From Catenuloplanes indicus (GTDB taxonomy: Bacteria; Actinomycetota; Actinomycetes; Mycobacteriales; Micromonosporaceae), in NCBI RefSeq assembly GCF_030813715.1, contig NZ_JAUSUZ010000001.1, positions 8,042,501 to 8,106,500 on the forward strand: 64,000 nt of DNA, read 5' to 3'. Below are positions 33,300 through 44,729 of this stretch, in pieces. Both the position numbers and the translations under genes were made by a program. The notes under the pieces are model-generated. The model searched no databases. It saw nothing but the letters and a program-made list of their open reading frames with translations, and was not told where the DNA came from. How positions within the stretch are numbered: the stretch's first letter is position 1; each line of letters begins with the position of its first letter.

Positions 33300-33845
33300 A
33301 TGCGTCCCTACGACGAGGTGCACGCGGTGCTGGCCGCGCCCGCACCCGGGCTGGCCGAGGCGATGGCCGCGCTCGGCCGGGTGGCCCAGCTCCGCACGGA
33401 GCTGGACGCGGCCGAGGCCGCACTGATCGAGGCCGCCCGGGACGGCGGCGCCGGGTGGTCGGCGATCGCGTCCGCGCTCGGCCTCGCCTCCCGCCAGGCC
33501 GGTGAGCAGCGCCTGGCCCGCCTCCGCCGCCGGATCACGGTTCGTCAGCAATCTGTTGACGACCCGGTGCGGAACCTCATCTCGGCCGTGTCCGCGGCCG
33601 CCGGGGCGATCGCCGCCGACCCCGGGTGGGACGACCGGCATCCCGCGGCCGCGCTCGTCCGGCAGTGCCTCGCCCTCGCGGCGGCGCAGCGGCCCGACGA
33701 TCCGCCCGGCGGCCGGTACAGCCTGGTCGACGATGTGCTGAACGACCTGCGCGAGTGGGACGCGGCCGCGCTGCCGGACGCGCCGCGGGCCGCGCTCGAC
33801 CGGCTGCGATCCGCCGCGCGCGAGGCCCGGGCCCGGCGCGGTTGA
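33300..33845 (+). CDS. Helix-turn-helix-containing protein of unknown function
   Basis: A 181-residue protein. An N-terminal helical region VAQLRTELDAAEAALIEAAR leads into GWSAIASALGLASRQAGEQR and RLARLRRR, a sigma-like or AsnC-like helix-turn-helix common in small actinobacterial proteins. The remainder is helical and Ala/Asp-rich. GTCAA...TTGAC arms (33251-33267) lie upstream, and TTGACA within them could be a -35 element. ATG 33300 or GTG 33282 may start it. Confidence 0.65.
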   Translation: MRPYDEVHAVLAAPAPGLAEAMAALGRVAQLRTELDAAEAALIEAARDGGAGWSAIASALGLASRQAGEQRLARLRRRITVRQQSVDDPVRNLISAVSAAAGAIAADPGWDDRHPAAALVRQCLALAAAQRPDDPPGGRYSLVDDVLNDLREWDAAALPDAPRAALDRLRSAAREARARRG

Positions 33846-33877
33846 CGCCGGCCTGCTCCACTGCCAGAGTTGAGTCA

Positions 33878-35305
33878 GTGGAGCTCAAGGCGGACGGGCG
33901 TCGCAACGCCGTGCTGTTCGTGACCGTCTCGCTGGCCGCCGGCTTCGGCGGCAACGCGATGATCCTGACCGCCGGCATCTGGGTGATGAGCCTGACCGGC
34001 GACGCCCGCCTGGCCGCGCTGGCCACCGCGTGCGTCTACGTCCCGTCACTGGCCGGTCCGATGATCGGCGCGCTCGCGGACCGGCTGCCACGGCAGGCGC
34101 TCCTGGTCCGTACCGCCGTGATCGTGGCCGGTGGGCTCCTAACCCTGCTCGCGGTGCGCGGCCCGGACCGGGCCGGGCCGATCTTCGCGGTGATGCTCGG
34201 TTACGGCGCCGCGCTGGTGCTGATGGACGCGGCCGAGGCCGGACTGCTGCCCGCCGCGCTCCCCGGGGACGCGCTCGGCGCGGTCAACGGCCTGCGGATG
34301 AGCGCGCAGGAGGGGGTCAAGCTGGTGGCCCCACTGGCCGGCGCCGCCCTCTTCACCCTGTCCGGCGCCGCGCCGGTGATTCTGCTGTGTGCGGCTCTGC
34401 TGGGCGTCTCGGCCGCGCTGTACGGCGCCCTGCGCCTTCCACGGCCCGGCGCGCATTCCGCGACTCTCCGCACCCGGCTTCCGCGGTACGGCGCGTTCGC
34501 ACGGGGCGGCGGGAGTGCCGGTGCGGGGCGGGGCGAGCCCGGGGCCGGCGTGGCTGCCGTGACTCGGCCGACGCGGTTCTCGCGGTTCCGTGCGTTCACG
34601 CGGGGTGGCGAGAGTGCCGGTGCCGGGCCGGGCGAGACCCCGTCCGGTGCTACCGGGCCGGACGCGGTCGGGGCCGGCGGCGGGTGGACGGCCTGGGTGG
34701 TCGGGGTAGGGCATCTGCGGCGGGAGGCGGGCCTCGGCGCGATCGTGCTGGTCGCGACTGCGGCGATGGCGGCAGCCGCGCTCGGTTCCGGCGTGCTCTA
34801 CGCGATGATCGACGAAGGGCTCGGCCGCGATCCGGCGTTCGCCGGTGTGCTCAGTTCCGTCCAGGGAGGCGGCGCGATCCTCGGCGGTCTGCTGTCCGCG
34901 CGCCTGCTTTCCGGCGGCCGGCTTTCCGGCCGGGCCGCACCGGCCGTGGAGACGGCGCTGGTGGCGTGTGGCGCGGTGCTGGTGGCGGTGGCACTGGTGC
35001 TGAGGACCGTGCCCTGGTCGCCGGTCGTGATCGCGGGCAGCCTGATCCTCGGTCTCGGGCTCCCGTGGACGGTGGTGGCCGCGGTGACCGCCGTACAGCG
35101 CGGCACGCCCGAGGCTCGCCTCGGCCGCGTCTCCGCCACCGCGACGTCCCTGATCTTCGCCACGCCCGCGATCGCCACCCCGGCCGCCACCGTCGTGCTG
35201 CCGATTGCCGGCTACCGCCCGGTTCTCCTCTTCGCCGCGTCTCTAGCGCTCGGCGCCGGTGTCCTCGCGCTCATTCGCGGCACCCCGTACCGCCCGAACG
35301 GGTGA
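33878..35305 (+). CDS. MFS transporter with repeat-expanded central loop
   Basis: A 475-residue protein with about 12 membrane segments in two halves. The motif MIGALADRLPRQALLVR after segment 2 matches the MFS loop signature. The loop between the halves (about residues 195-275) is Gly/Ala-rich and contains two similar blocks, FARGGGSAGAG and FTRGGESAGAG, from a DNA duplication of about 100 bases. The protein likely exports a drug or metabolite. GTG 33878 is the most likely start. It converges on an ArsR gene. Confidence 0.85.
   Translation: MELKADGRRNAVLFVTVSLAAGFGGNAMILTAGIWVMSLTGDARLAALATACVYVPSLAGPMIGALADRLPRQALLVRTAVIVAGGLLTLLAVRGPDRAGPIFAVMLGYGAALVLMDAAEAGLLPAALPGDALGAVNGLRMSAQEGVKLVAPLAGAALFTLSGAAPVILLCAALLGVSAALYGALRLPRPGAHSATLRTRLPRYGAFARGGGSAGAGRGEPGAGVAAVTRPTRFSRFRAFTRGGESAGAGPGETPSGATGPDAVGAGGGWTAWVVGVGHLRREAGLGAIVLVATAAMAAAALGSGVLYAMIDEGLGRDPAFAGVLSSVQGGGAILGGLLSARLLSGGRLSGRAAPAVETALVACGAVLVAVALVLRTVPWSPVVIAGSLILGLGLPWTVVAAVTAVQRGTPEARLGRVSATATSLIFATPAIATPAATVVLPIAGYRPVLLFAASLALGAGVLALIRGTPYRPNG
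34480..34650 (+). repeat. Imperfect internal duplication in the MFS gene
   Basis: Segments with GGCGGGAGTGCCGGTGCGGG and GGCGAGAGTGCCGGTGCCGG, each preceded by a TTCGCACGG/TTCACGCGG-type stretch, lie about 108 bases apart and encode the two similar loop blocks. Confidence 0.6.
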
Positions 35306-35324
35306 TGGCGGGCGCGAAGCGCGG

Positions 35325-35663
35325 TCAGTGGCCGGGGTGGGCCGCGGTGAGTAGGTGTTCGGCCTGGGCGAGAGACTCCACGACCAGGTGGCGGACGTGG
35401 GTTCCGTTGAGGCGGTAGAGGACGCGACGGCCGTCGCGGCGGGTGGTGACCAGGCCGGCGAGGCGCAGCTTGGCCAGGTGCTGGGAGACGGCGGGGCGAG
35501 CGGCGGTGCCGAGCGCGGCGGTCAGTGCGGTCACGTCGCGCTCGTCGTCGCGCAGGTGCCAGAGCAGGCGCAGCCGGGTTTCGTCGCCGAGCAGGCGGAG
35601 TGCGGCGACGGCGGCGCCGAAGGCGGCCTCGGGGGCGATGTCGTCCTGGTCGCGTGCGTACAT
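35325..35663 (-). CDS. ArsR-family transcriptional regulator
   Basis: A 112-residue winged-helix repressor: LRLLGDETRLRLLWHLRD, VTALTAALGTAARPAVSQHL, then AKLRLAGLVTTRRDGRRVLY. The recognition helix is RPAVSQHLAKL. No CxC metal site is present in the helices, so it may sense something other than the classic arsenic/cadmium ligands. It converges on the MFS gene. GTG 35669 is an alternative start. Confidence 0.9.
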   Translation of the reverse strand: MYARDQDDIAPEAAFGAAVAALRLLGDETRLRLLWHLRDDERDVTALTAALGTAARPAVSQHLAKLRLAGLVTTRRDGRRVLYRLNGTHVRHLVVESLAQAEHLLTAAHPGH

Positions 35664-36062
35664 GAGCACATAGGATGCCAGTCCGGAGCGGTTTCCGGCG
35701 ACCCCGCGGCCGGGTGATTCCGCTCAGGGCGGAAGGTATTCACCTGTCAGCGGAAGTGGTCCGTTTTGAGCCGTTCCCGCACTGTGAAAGATCTTCACTG
35801 CGGTAGGGTGAGTCATGCGGCAGAGCGCCTGCCCGAGCCACTGCATGGCAGTCACCGAAGAGTCGGGTGACACAGCGAGAGCCCATGCGATCGCGGCCAA
35901 GAGGCTTACCTCAGCGCAACCCTGGGGACAAAACGGGCGCACCTGCCGCTGTGGTGCTGGTGTTTCAACAGTGCTGCACTGGTGGCGCTGTGGTTGAAGT
36001 GCTGCTTGTGCCGTACGTTTCAGCGGGAGTGCATGGGAGCCCGCAGTGAGGACGTGATGGGC
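35664..36062. other. Upstream region of clpC and the ArsR gene
   Basis: This 399-base region separates two divergent genes. GTGAA...TTCAC arms (35784-35798) precede TAGGGT (35804-35809), a -10-like element. A doubtful small frame starts at 35815. No match to a ClgR (GTTCGC-N5-GCGAAC) or CtsR heptad operator was seen. Confidence 0.45.
35815..35997 (+). CDS. Possible leaderless 60-codon leader peptide upstream of clpC
   Basis: ATG 35815 lies 5 bases after TAGGGT, the spacing of a leaderless actinobacterial transcript. The peptide is cysteine-rich (start MRQSACPSHC, later TCRCGAG). No homology is recognised and it may be chance. If real it could be a regulatory leader for clpC, 66 bases downstream of its stop. 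Confidence 0.22.
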   Translation: MRQSACPSHCMAVTEESGDTARAHAIAAKRLTSAQPWGQNGRTCRCGAGVSTVLHWWRCG

Positions 36063-38594
<2,532 letters not shown>

Positions 38595-38611
38595 AGTCAG
38601 TAAGACCCCGA

Positions 38612-38650
38612 CGAAGGCCCCCATCCTCCCCCCGAGGATGGGGGCCTTCG
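38612..38650 (+). terminator. clpC terminator
   Basis: Arms CGAAGGCCCCCATCCTC and GAGGATGGGGGCCTTCG form a perfect 17-bp stem with a 5-base loop, 17 bases after the stop codon. Confidence 0.85.
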
Positions 38651-39033
38651 CGCACCCCCCAGGAAACAGGTCAGCCAGGCCCGAGATAGTGGCAGGATGT
38701 CGCATATCCGCCGCTGTGGGTGTACGAGAGCGTCGCGTGGTGCAGGCTCGTCGCGTACATCGTCGGCATCCGATCTGTCGTACCGGCCGGCGCGCCTCCC
38801 GCGCCGCTGTCCTGAAGAAGACATTGGCCGCTGAGATGTCCCGCCCGATGCGGGCTGGTGTCCCGGCGCCCAGGAGTTTTCGGCACTTCCGCCCGGCCGA
38901 GCGGCGCCCGCGGATGCCGGAACCTCCTGCCGTCTCGGGACATCCGTCCCATGGATCCGGGTCGCCGGCGGCGTGCAGGATGAGCCGAAGCCCCGCGACT
39001 GATCCGCAATCCCTTCAGATACAGGAGATCCCG
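38651..39033. other. Intergenic region between clpC and the 165-residue unknown gene
   Basis: No gene is seen. GGGAC-ATCC-GTCCC (38937-38950) is a small inverted repeat, and AGGAG (39023-39027) is the ribosome binding site of the next gene. Confidence 0.4.
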
Positions 39034-39531
39034 ATGTCCACTGAGGCCACGCACGCGATTTTCGCGGTCGCCGCGACCAACGCCTGGGTGCACGTCTACC
39101 GCGACGTCAAGACGCTGCTCGCGGAGACGGACATGGGCGCCGGCCACGAGCCGACCGTCACGAACACGATCGAGTTCTTCAACGCGTCCGGCAAGCGCCT
39201 GCTGCCCGCGTTCGGCCGGGACTGGACGCTGGTCGACCTGACCGAGAGCGGCGACCCGGCCGACCCGGAGGCGGTGCACGCCCGGATCACCACGGTGATC
39301 GAGCGGACCAAGACGATGATCCGCGAGCACGCGGACGACTTCCGCCAGGCCGGGTTCGACCCGGAGCAGACCATCGCGCAGCTGCCCGCGACCGCCGGCC
39401 GCTCGCTCGCCGAGATCGCCGACGACCTCGAGCCGAACTTCGGCGCGCTGACCGACCCGCCCGCGGTCCGGTCGCTGGTCATGATGACCCAGGGCAGCGC
39501 GCTGCACATGCTGCTCTGCCACAGCTGGTAA
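39034..39531 (+). CDS. Protein of unknown function, 165 residues
   Basis: The family is not recognised. The protein is soluble and mixed alpha/beta: strand-like HAIFAVAATNAWVHVYRD, a helix-rich centre (AVHARITTVIERTKTMIREH, then ADDFRQAGFDP), and an end LVMMTQGSALHMLLCHSW. No signal peptide or membrane segment is seen. AGGAG lies 6 bases before ATG 39034, so it is convincingly translated. A histidine kinase gene follows 43 bases downstream and may be co-transcribed. Confidence 0.75.
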   Translation: MSTEATHAIFAVAATNAWVHVYRDVKTLLAETDMGAGHEPTVTNTIEFFNASGKRLLPAFGRDWTLVDLTESGDPADPEAVHARITTVIERTKTMIREHADDFRQAGFDPEQTIAQLPATAGRSLAEIADDLEPNFGALTDPPAVRSLVMMTQGSALHMLLCHSW

Positions 39532-39574
39532 GACCGCACCGACTCACCCCCACACCATCTGCATAGGAGTCACG

Positions 39575-41539
39575 TTGCCCAGGACCCGTGGTTGGCTCGG
39601 GACTCCGAGCGGCGCCATAGCCGCGGCGACCTTCGTCATCGCGGTGTTGTCCGTCATCGGCCAGATCACCAGCGACAACCCGTACGCGCTGGACTTCATC
39701 GGGCTGAACGCGGCCATCGCGGTCGCGTTCACCGCGGCCGGCATGCTGGTGCTCACCGGTGCACCCCGGCACCCGGTGGGCCTGCTGATGACGGCCGGCG
39801 GGCTCAGCGCCGCGATCTCGGTGCTGGCCGGTTCCTGGACCGGCAGTGTGATTCTGGTGTGGCTCAGCAAGTGGCTGTGGTGGCCGCCGTTCGGCCTGGT
39901 GCTGTTCGCGCTGCTGTACTTCCCGGACGGACGGCTGCCGTCCCGCCGGTGGCGGCCGGTCGCCTGGGCGCTCGGCGCCGCGGTGCTGATCTCCACGGTG
40001 GGCCTGGCCGGTGTCGCCGCGGACCGGCCGTACGCGTTCCTGATCGAGTTCAACCCGGAGTACACACCGCTCGGCCGGGCGTCCCTGCTGGTGGCGCTGA
40101 TCGGCGTGGCCGTCACGCTGACGCTCGGACTGGCGATCGTGGGCTCGCTCTGGGCGCGGTGGCGCGTGGCCGAGGGGGACACGCGCCGCCAGCTCGCCTG
40201 CCTGATCCCGGCCGCGATCCTGATGGTCATCGGCATCGGGCTCGACTCCGGCTTCGGCTTCCCGCTCGGGTTCCCGCTGATCGCGGTCGCGGTGCCGATC
40301 GCGATGGCGGTGGCGATCCTGCGCTACCGGCTCTACGGGCTCGACCGCGCGGTCAACCGCACCACGGTGTGGCTGGTGATGACGCTGCTGGTCGTGGTCA
40401 CCTTCGTGGCCCTGGTGACCGCGCTGCGCACGGTGCTGGTCGGCGACGCCGGCAACACGAACGCGTCGCTGGTCGCCACCGGGTTGATCGCGGTCGGGTT
40501 CGAACCGGTCCGCCGCCGCGTGCAGCAGAGCGTCGACCAGCTGCTCTACGGCGACCGGGCGAATCCGTACAAGGTGATCGCGGCGCTGCTCGACCTGCTC
40601 CGGCACACCGCCGAGTACGGCGACGTCCTGCCCCGGCTGACCAGCGCGGTCGCGGAGTCGCTGCGGCTGCCCTACGTGGCGGTCGCGCTCAGCGACGCCG
40701 ACGGCACCCGGATCGTCGCGGAGCACGGCGAGCGCAGCGACCACCTGGAGACGTTCGCGATGCAGACGCACGGCACCGAGGTCGGCCGGCTGCTCGTCGG
40801 GCGCCGCAGCCCCGGCGCCCGGTTCACCGCCCGGGAACGCCGTCTGCTCGCCGACGTCGCGCTCAACGCCGCGATGGCGGCCGAGGCCACCCGGCTCATC
40901 CAGGATCTCCGCCAGTCCCGGGAACGCCTGGTCATGGCGCGCGAGGAGGAACGCCGCCGGCTGCGCCGCGACCTGCACGACGGCGTCGGGCCCGCGCTGA
41001 CCGGCATAGCCATGCAGATCCGGGCCGCGCGGAAGATGTCCGGGCCGTCCAAGGTGGGCCAGTTGCTCGACGGGCTCACCGGCGACCTGCAGATCTGCAC
41101 CGCGGAGGTGCGCGCGCTGGTCACCGCGCTGCGGCCGCCGTCGCTGGACCGCGGGCTGGGTGAGGCGCTGCGGGCCGAGTGCCAGCGGTTCGACACCGAC
41201 GGACTGGCGGTCACGTTCGAGTCGGACGGAGACCTGACCGGGCTGCCGGCCGCGGTGGAGGTCGCGGCGTACCGGATCGTCTCGGAATCGCTCAACAACG
41301 TGGCCCGGCACGCGCGCGCGTCGCACTGCCGGGTGTCGATCACCCGTACCCGTACGCTGGATCTTGAAGTCATCGACGACGGCATCGGGCTGGCCTCGTC
41401 CGACAACGGGCGGGCCGGCGTCGGCCTGCAGTCCATGCGGGAACGCGCGGAGGAGCTCGGCGGCGAGTGCGTGATCGCCTCGACCGTCCCGCACGGTGCC
41501 GCGGTCCGCGTCCACCTGCCGATCGCGGCGTCGGTCTGA
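39575..41539 (+). CDS. Membrane sensor histidine kinase with GAF-like domain
   Basis: A 654-residue kinase of the NarL/LiaS class. About eight hydrophobic segments span residues 15-300. A GAF-like region follows (about 335-450; LRLPYVAVALSDADGTRIVA). The HisKA_3 helix RRRLRRDLHDGVGPALTGIA carries the phosphorylated His. The ATPase domain ends with DDGIGLASSDNGRAGVGLQS. TTG 39575 is used as start because AGGAG precedes it and the hydrophobic part begins there. The partner regulator is 257 bases downstream on the same strand. Confidence 0.9.
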   Translation: MPRTRGWLGTPSGAIAAATFVIAVLSVIGQITSDNPYALDFIGLNAAIAVAFTAAGMLVLTGAPRHPVGLLMTAGGLSAAISVLAGSWTGSVILVWLSKWLWWPPFGLVLFALLYFPDGRLPSRRWRPVAWALGAAVLISTVGLAGVAADRPYAFLIEFNPEYTPLGRASLLVALIGVAVTLTLGLAIVGSLWARWRVAEGDTRRQLACLIPAAILMVIGIGLDSGFGFPLGFPLIAVAVPIAMAVAILRYRLYGLDRAVNRTTVWLVMTLLVVVTFVALVTALRTVLVGDAGNTNASLVATGLIAVGFEPVRRRVQQSVDQLLYGDRANPYKVIAALLDLLRHTAEYGDVLPRLTSAVAESLRLPYVAVALSDADGTRIVAEHGERSDHLETFAMQTHGTEVGRLLVGRRSPGARFTARERRLLADVALNAAMAAEATRLIQDLRQSRERLVMAREEERRRLRRDLHDGVGPALTGIAMQIRAARKMSGPSKVGQLLDGLTGDLQICTAEVRALVTALRPPSLDRGLGEALRAECQRFDTDGLAVTFESDGDLTGLPAAVEVAAYRIVSESLNNVARHARASHCRVSITRTRTLDLEVIDDGIGLASSDNGRAGVGLQSMRERAEELGGECVIASTVPHGAAVRVHLPIAASV

Positions 41540-41571
41540 GAGCCGGTGCTGTAACCAAGACGACAATGAGC

Positions 41572-41607
41572 GGGGAAGCGGCTGGTGGGGGTGCCGGCCG
41601 CTTCCCC
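41572..41607 (+). terminator. Hairpin between kinase and regulator genes
   Basis: GGGGAAGCGGC and GCCGCTTCCCC pair perfectly over 11 bp around a 14-base loop, 32 bases after the kinase stop. It may terminate or attenuate transcription into the regulator gene. Confidence 0.55.
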
Positions 41608-41796
41608 GGTGTCGTCACCTGGCGATCCGCCGGGCCGCGGAACGTACCTGAAAACGATCTTTTTGTGGTTGCCGGGCGCCGGATCGACGGGGGCGGTTCC
41701 GATGTTGGCCACGCGCGCACTATCGTCTTCTGCTTGGCGGAGGCGGAGACTTGGGGTAACCGCCGGAGGAGGCCGGGAAACCGAAGGCGGCGTGGC

Positions 41797-42453
41797 ATGG
41801 CCCAGACAAAACGGGTGCTCGTGGTGGACGACCACCCGGTGGTGCGGCGCGGGCTGCGCGCGATGCTGGAGGGTGAGAGCTGGGTCTCCGAGGTGCTCGA
41901 GGCCGCGAGCGTCGCCGACGCGGTGCGCGAGGCGGTGGCCGGTCAGGCCGACGTGGTGGCGATGGACTTCGCACTGCCGGACGGCGACGGCATCGAGGCC
42001 ACCCGCCGGATCCTCGCGGCCCGGCCCGCCGCCCGCATCGTGATGCTGACCATGACCGACGACCACGACGTCGTGATCAAGGCGCTGAACGCCGGCGCGG
42101 CCGGTTTCGTGGTCAAGGACGACGACCCGGACGTGGTGATCGACGCGCTGCGCACCGCGGGCAACGGCGGCGTGGTGCTCGGGCCGTCGATCACCGCGAC
42201 CGTGCTCGGCGGCATGAACCGCGGCGCCGCGCGCGAGCTGCCGGCCCCGTTCGACAAGCTCACGCCGCGCGAACGGGAGATCGTGGCGCATCTGCTCACC
42301 GGCGAGGCGAACGTGGAGATCGCCAGGCATCTGACCGTCAGTGAGAAGACCATTCGCAACCAGCTCACCGCGGTCTTCGCGAAGATCGGCGTCACGGATC
42401 GGACTCAGGCCGTGCTGCGCGCCCGCGACGTGGGTATGCCCGCGGCACACTGA
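41797..42453 (+). CDS. NarL/LuxR-type response regulator
   Basis: A 218-residue regulator. The receiver has LVVDDHPVVRRGL, phospho-acceptor Asp in VVAMDFALPDGDG, and Lys in GFVVKDDDPDV. The helix-turn-helix reads LTPREREIVAHLLTGEANVE, with the recognition helix VSEKTIRNQLTAVFAKIGV. It is the likely partner of the kinase upstream, despite a 257-base gap that contains a hairpin. Confidence 0.92.
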   Translation: MAQTKRVLVVDDHPVVRRGLRAMLEGESWVSEVLEAASVADAVREAVAGQADVVAMDFALPDGDGIEATRRILAARPAARIVMLTMTDDHDVVIKALNAGAAGFVVKDDDPDVVIDALRTAGNGGVVLGPSITATVLGGMNRGAARELPAPFDKLTPREREIVAHLLTGEANVEIARHLTVSEKTIRNQLTAVFAKIGVTDRTQAVLRARDVGMPAAH

Positions 42454-42475
42454 ACGTCCTGCTACAGGGGGCCGC

Positions 42476-43181
42476 GTGTTCGCGCTCGAAATCGTCGTGG
42501 TGCTCGGTGCCGCGGTGTTGTGCTGCAACGCTCTCGCCACCCGGCTGCGGGTGGCGCCGCCGGTGCTGCTGCTCGGCCTGATCCCGGCGTTGCACGAGGT
42601 GCACCTGCCGCCGGAGGTCATGCTGCTGTCCTGCCGGCCCTGCTCTACGTGGAGAGCCTGACCACGTCGCTGCGCGAGATCCGCAACAACCTGCGCTCGG
42701 CACCCCGGTCGCGCTCGGCTCCGGCGAGCCGTTCCCGGACCGCGAGCTGGTCGTCTTCGTGACGTCCGGCGTCATCGCGGTCACCATCGTGGCCGGCGGC
42801 CTGCTGCTGCCCGCGCTGGTGCGCTGGGCCCGGCTGCCCGAGGACACCGAGGTCGACGAGGAGACACACCTCGCCGAGCTGGCCGCCACCCGGGCCGCGG
42901 TCGAGGCGCTGCCCGTGATCGCCGAGCGCCTCGGCGTGCCCGCGCTGGTCGCCGAACGTCTGCGCCTCGAGTACGACCAGCACCTGCGCCACCTCGAGGC
43001 GCGCGACGACGGCGAGTCCGAGGCGCTGGACGCGCTGCGCCTGGAAATGATCCAGTACAAGCGCGCGGTCGTGGTGCGGCTGCGCGACGAGCGGCGGATC
43101 GACGACATCGTGCTCCGCCGCCTTCAGCTCCGCCTCCACATCGAGGAGCTCCGCTTCGACAACCGCGGCTCCAACGACTGA
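42476..43181 (+). pseudogene. Na+/H+ antiporter (CPA1 type), decayed
   Basis: Three pieces of a CPA1 antiporter lie in three frames. Piece 1 from GTG 42476 reads FALEIVVVLGAAVLCCNALA, then RLRVAPPVLLLGLIPALHEV and HLPPEVMLL. Near 42628 one base seems lost (TCCTG where TTCCTG would keep frame), and piece 2 continues as LPALLYVESLTTSLREIRNN. About 300 residues of the transporter core are then missing. Piece 3 (from about 42690) gives GEPFPDRELVVFVTSGVIAV and the hydrophilic tail, ending in VVVRLRDERRIDDIVLRRLQ. It cannot make a working transporter. Confidence 0.85.
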
Positions 43182-43184
43182 GCC

Positions 43185-43370
43185 TCAGAGCGCGGGTGGC
43201 GTGCCGGTGGGCGTGGTGCTGAGGGCCTCGCGCAGGCTGCGGATCTCGTCGGCGATGGAGAGCAGGGCGCGGACCTGAGCCTCGGCGATCAGGCGATCGC
43301 CGGCCGGGTTCGCGGACGCCTCCTCCAGGATGCGCAGCGCCTCTTCACGGTTGTTCCGGTGGTCGACCAT
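43185..43370 (-). CDS. Small conserved-looking protein, 61 residues
   Basis: A short, charged, helical protein (EEALRILEEASANPAGDRLI, AEAQVRALLSIADEIRSLRE). No family is recognised. GAGGAG lies 5 bases before ATG 43370, a strong ribosome binding site, which argues that it is real. The gene abuts the antiporter pseudogene 3' end to 3' end. Confidence 0.65.
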   Translation of the reverse strand: MVDHRNNREEALRILEEASANPAGDRLIAEAQVRALLSIADEIRSLREALSTTPTGTPPAL

Positions 43371-43464
43371 CGAAGCTCCTCAGGGGCCGGGGGCGGGTCT
43401 GTCTCCATCCAAGCCGGATCCGCGCCGGTACGCAGCCGGAGAACCGATCATTTTTTCCCGGCGT

Positions 43465-44571
43465 TCATCCCGGCAGGCCCGGCCGGCGCAGATAGAGCCA
43501 CGCGTGCCCGCCGCCGTCCGCGGTGATCCGCCGGAACGCGGCCGGGTCGGGCGGGCCGTCGCCGCCGGCGATCGCGTCCCGGAACAGCGCGTCCGGCACC
43601 ACGAGCGCGAACGTGGCGTCCCGGTGCTCGGCCAGCGCGGACCGTACCGCGGCCGCCTCCAGCAGCGTGGTGAGCGCGTCCCCGGCCGGTGCGGTGCCGG
43701 CCGCCAGCGTGCGGTGCAGCGCGAACCGGATCCGCTCGTCCGGAGCGTGCGGGACGGCCGTGGTCAGCGCGGCGGCCAGCCCGGCCACGTCGGTGTCCAC
43801 CGGCAGCGCGGCGAACCGGGCGCCGTCCGGCGCGGGCAGCACCCGCCGCGCGCCCAGACCGCAGCCCCGTGCGATCCGGGCCAGCACCTCGGCCACCGCG
43901 ACCCCGTACCGGCCGGTGCCGGTCCCGGTGGCGTGCGGGCCAGGCGCCGCGGCCAGCCACAGCAGCGTCGCGGGCGCGGGCGCGGGGGAGACCGGCACCG
44001 GTACCGAGAAGCGCCGCGGCCGCAGCGGCCCGGGCCGGGGCCCGCCGGTCAGGCTCACCTCCACGGACAGGAAGCCGAGCAGCGTCGACACGCTCTCCGG
44101 GATCTCCAGCAGCGCGTGACCGGCCAGTTCCCGCGGCAGGTCCGGCGCGGCCCGGTGATCGGTGAACCGCCAGCCGAACCGGGACGTGCCGGCGCCGTCC
44201 GCGATCGCGGCCCGGTGGACGGGCCGGAGCCGCCCGGCGAGCGCGCACCGCGCCCGCCAGCCGATCGGCGTGGTCGGATCGCCGTCCGGCGGCAGGCCGA
44301 ACTCGCCGGCGTCCGCGTGCACGGCCAGCGCCCGCACCGGGTCCGGGTGCCGCAGGTCGACGGTGAGCCGGGCACCCGCGAAGCGTTCGCCGCGCCGGAC
44401 CGGCGGCAGCGTGAGCGGGAAGACCGCACCGGCGAACCGGGCGCCGGGCGTGGCGCGGGCGCGCAGCGGCGCGGGCAGATCCGCGGCCGGCACCGGATAG
44501 AGCAGTGGCCGTCCGCCACCGAGCCGGGCCGGGCCGGGCGGTGCCGGTCGTTCGGGGGATCTCGCCACCAT
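43465..44571 (-). CDS. Protein of unknown function, 368 residues
   Basis: No family is recognised. The N-terminal half looks beta-rich (GAVFPLTLPPVRRGERFAGA, then RLTVDLRHPDPVRALAVHAD), and SRFGWRFTDHRA is followed by an alternating hydrophobic stretch LEIPESVSTLLGFLSVEVSL. A Pro/Ala linker separates a C-terminal region with RIRFALHRTLAAGTAPAGDA and a closing beta segment GGGHAWLYLRRPG. There are no membrane segments. GGAGG lies 6 bases before ATG 44571. Confidence 0.7.
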   Translation of the reverse strand: MVARSPERPAPPGPARLGGGRPLLYPVPAADLPAPLRARATPGARFAGAVFPLTLPPVRRGERFAGARLTVDLRHPDPVRALAVHADAGEFGLPPDGDPTTPIGWRARCALAGRLRPVHRAAIADGAGTSRFGWRFTDHRAAPDLPRELAGHALLEIPESVSTLLGFLSVEVSLTGGPRPGPLRPRRFSVPVPVSPAPAPATLLWLAAAPGPHATGTGTGRYGVAVAEVLARIARGCGLGARRVLPAPDGARFAALPVDTDVAGLAAALTTAVPHAPDERIRFALHRTLAAGTAPAGDALTTLLEAAAVRSALAEHRDATFALVVPDALFRDAIAGGDGPPDPAAFRRITADGGGHAWLYLRRPGLPG

Positions 44572-44729
44572 CGGGTGCCTCCGCGTCAGCGTTCCGGCAC
44601 CCGAGTCTGGCACCGCGGCCGACGGCGGGACAACGACCTGCGCGAATGACGGCCGAACGTCGTACCCATTCCGGCTGGCCGGTGAAGCTTCCACGGCCGC
44701 GGGCGCATCCCGCGGCCGTGCAGCGCGGG

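Noticed and set aside
40490-40520. tRNA-like GGTTCGAACC word
   Set aside because: It lies inside the intact histidine kinase coding sequence and no cloverleaf can be drawn around it.
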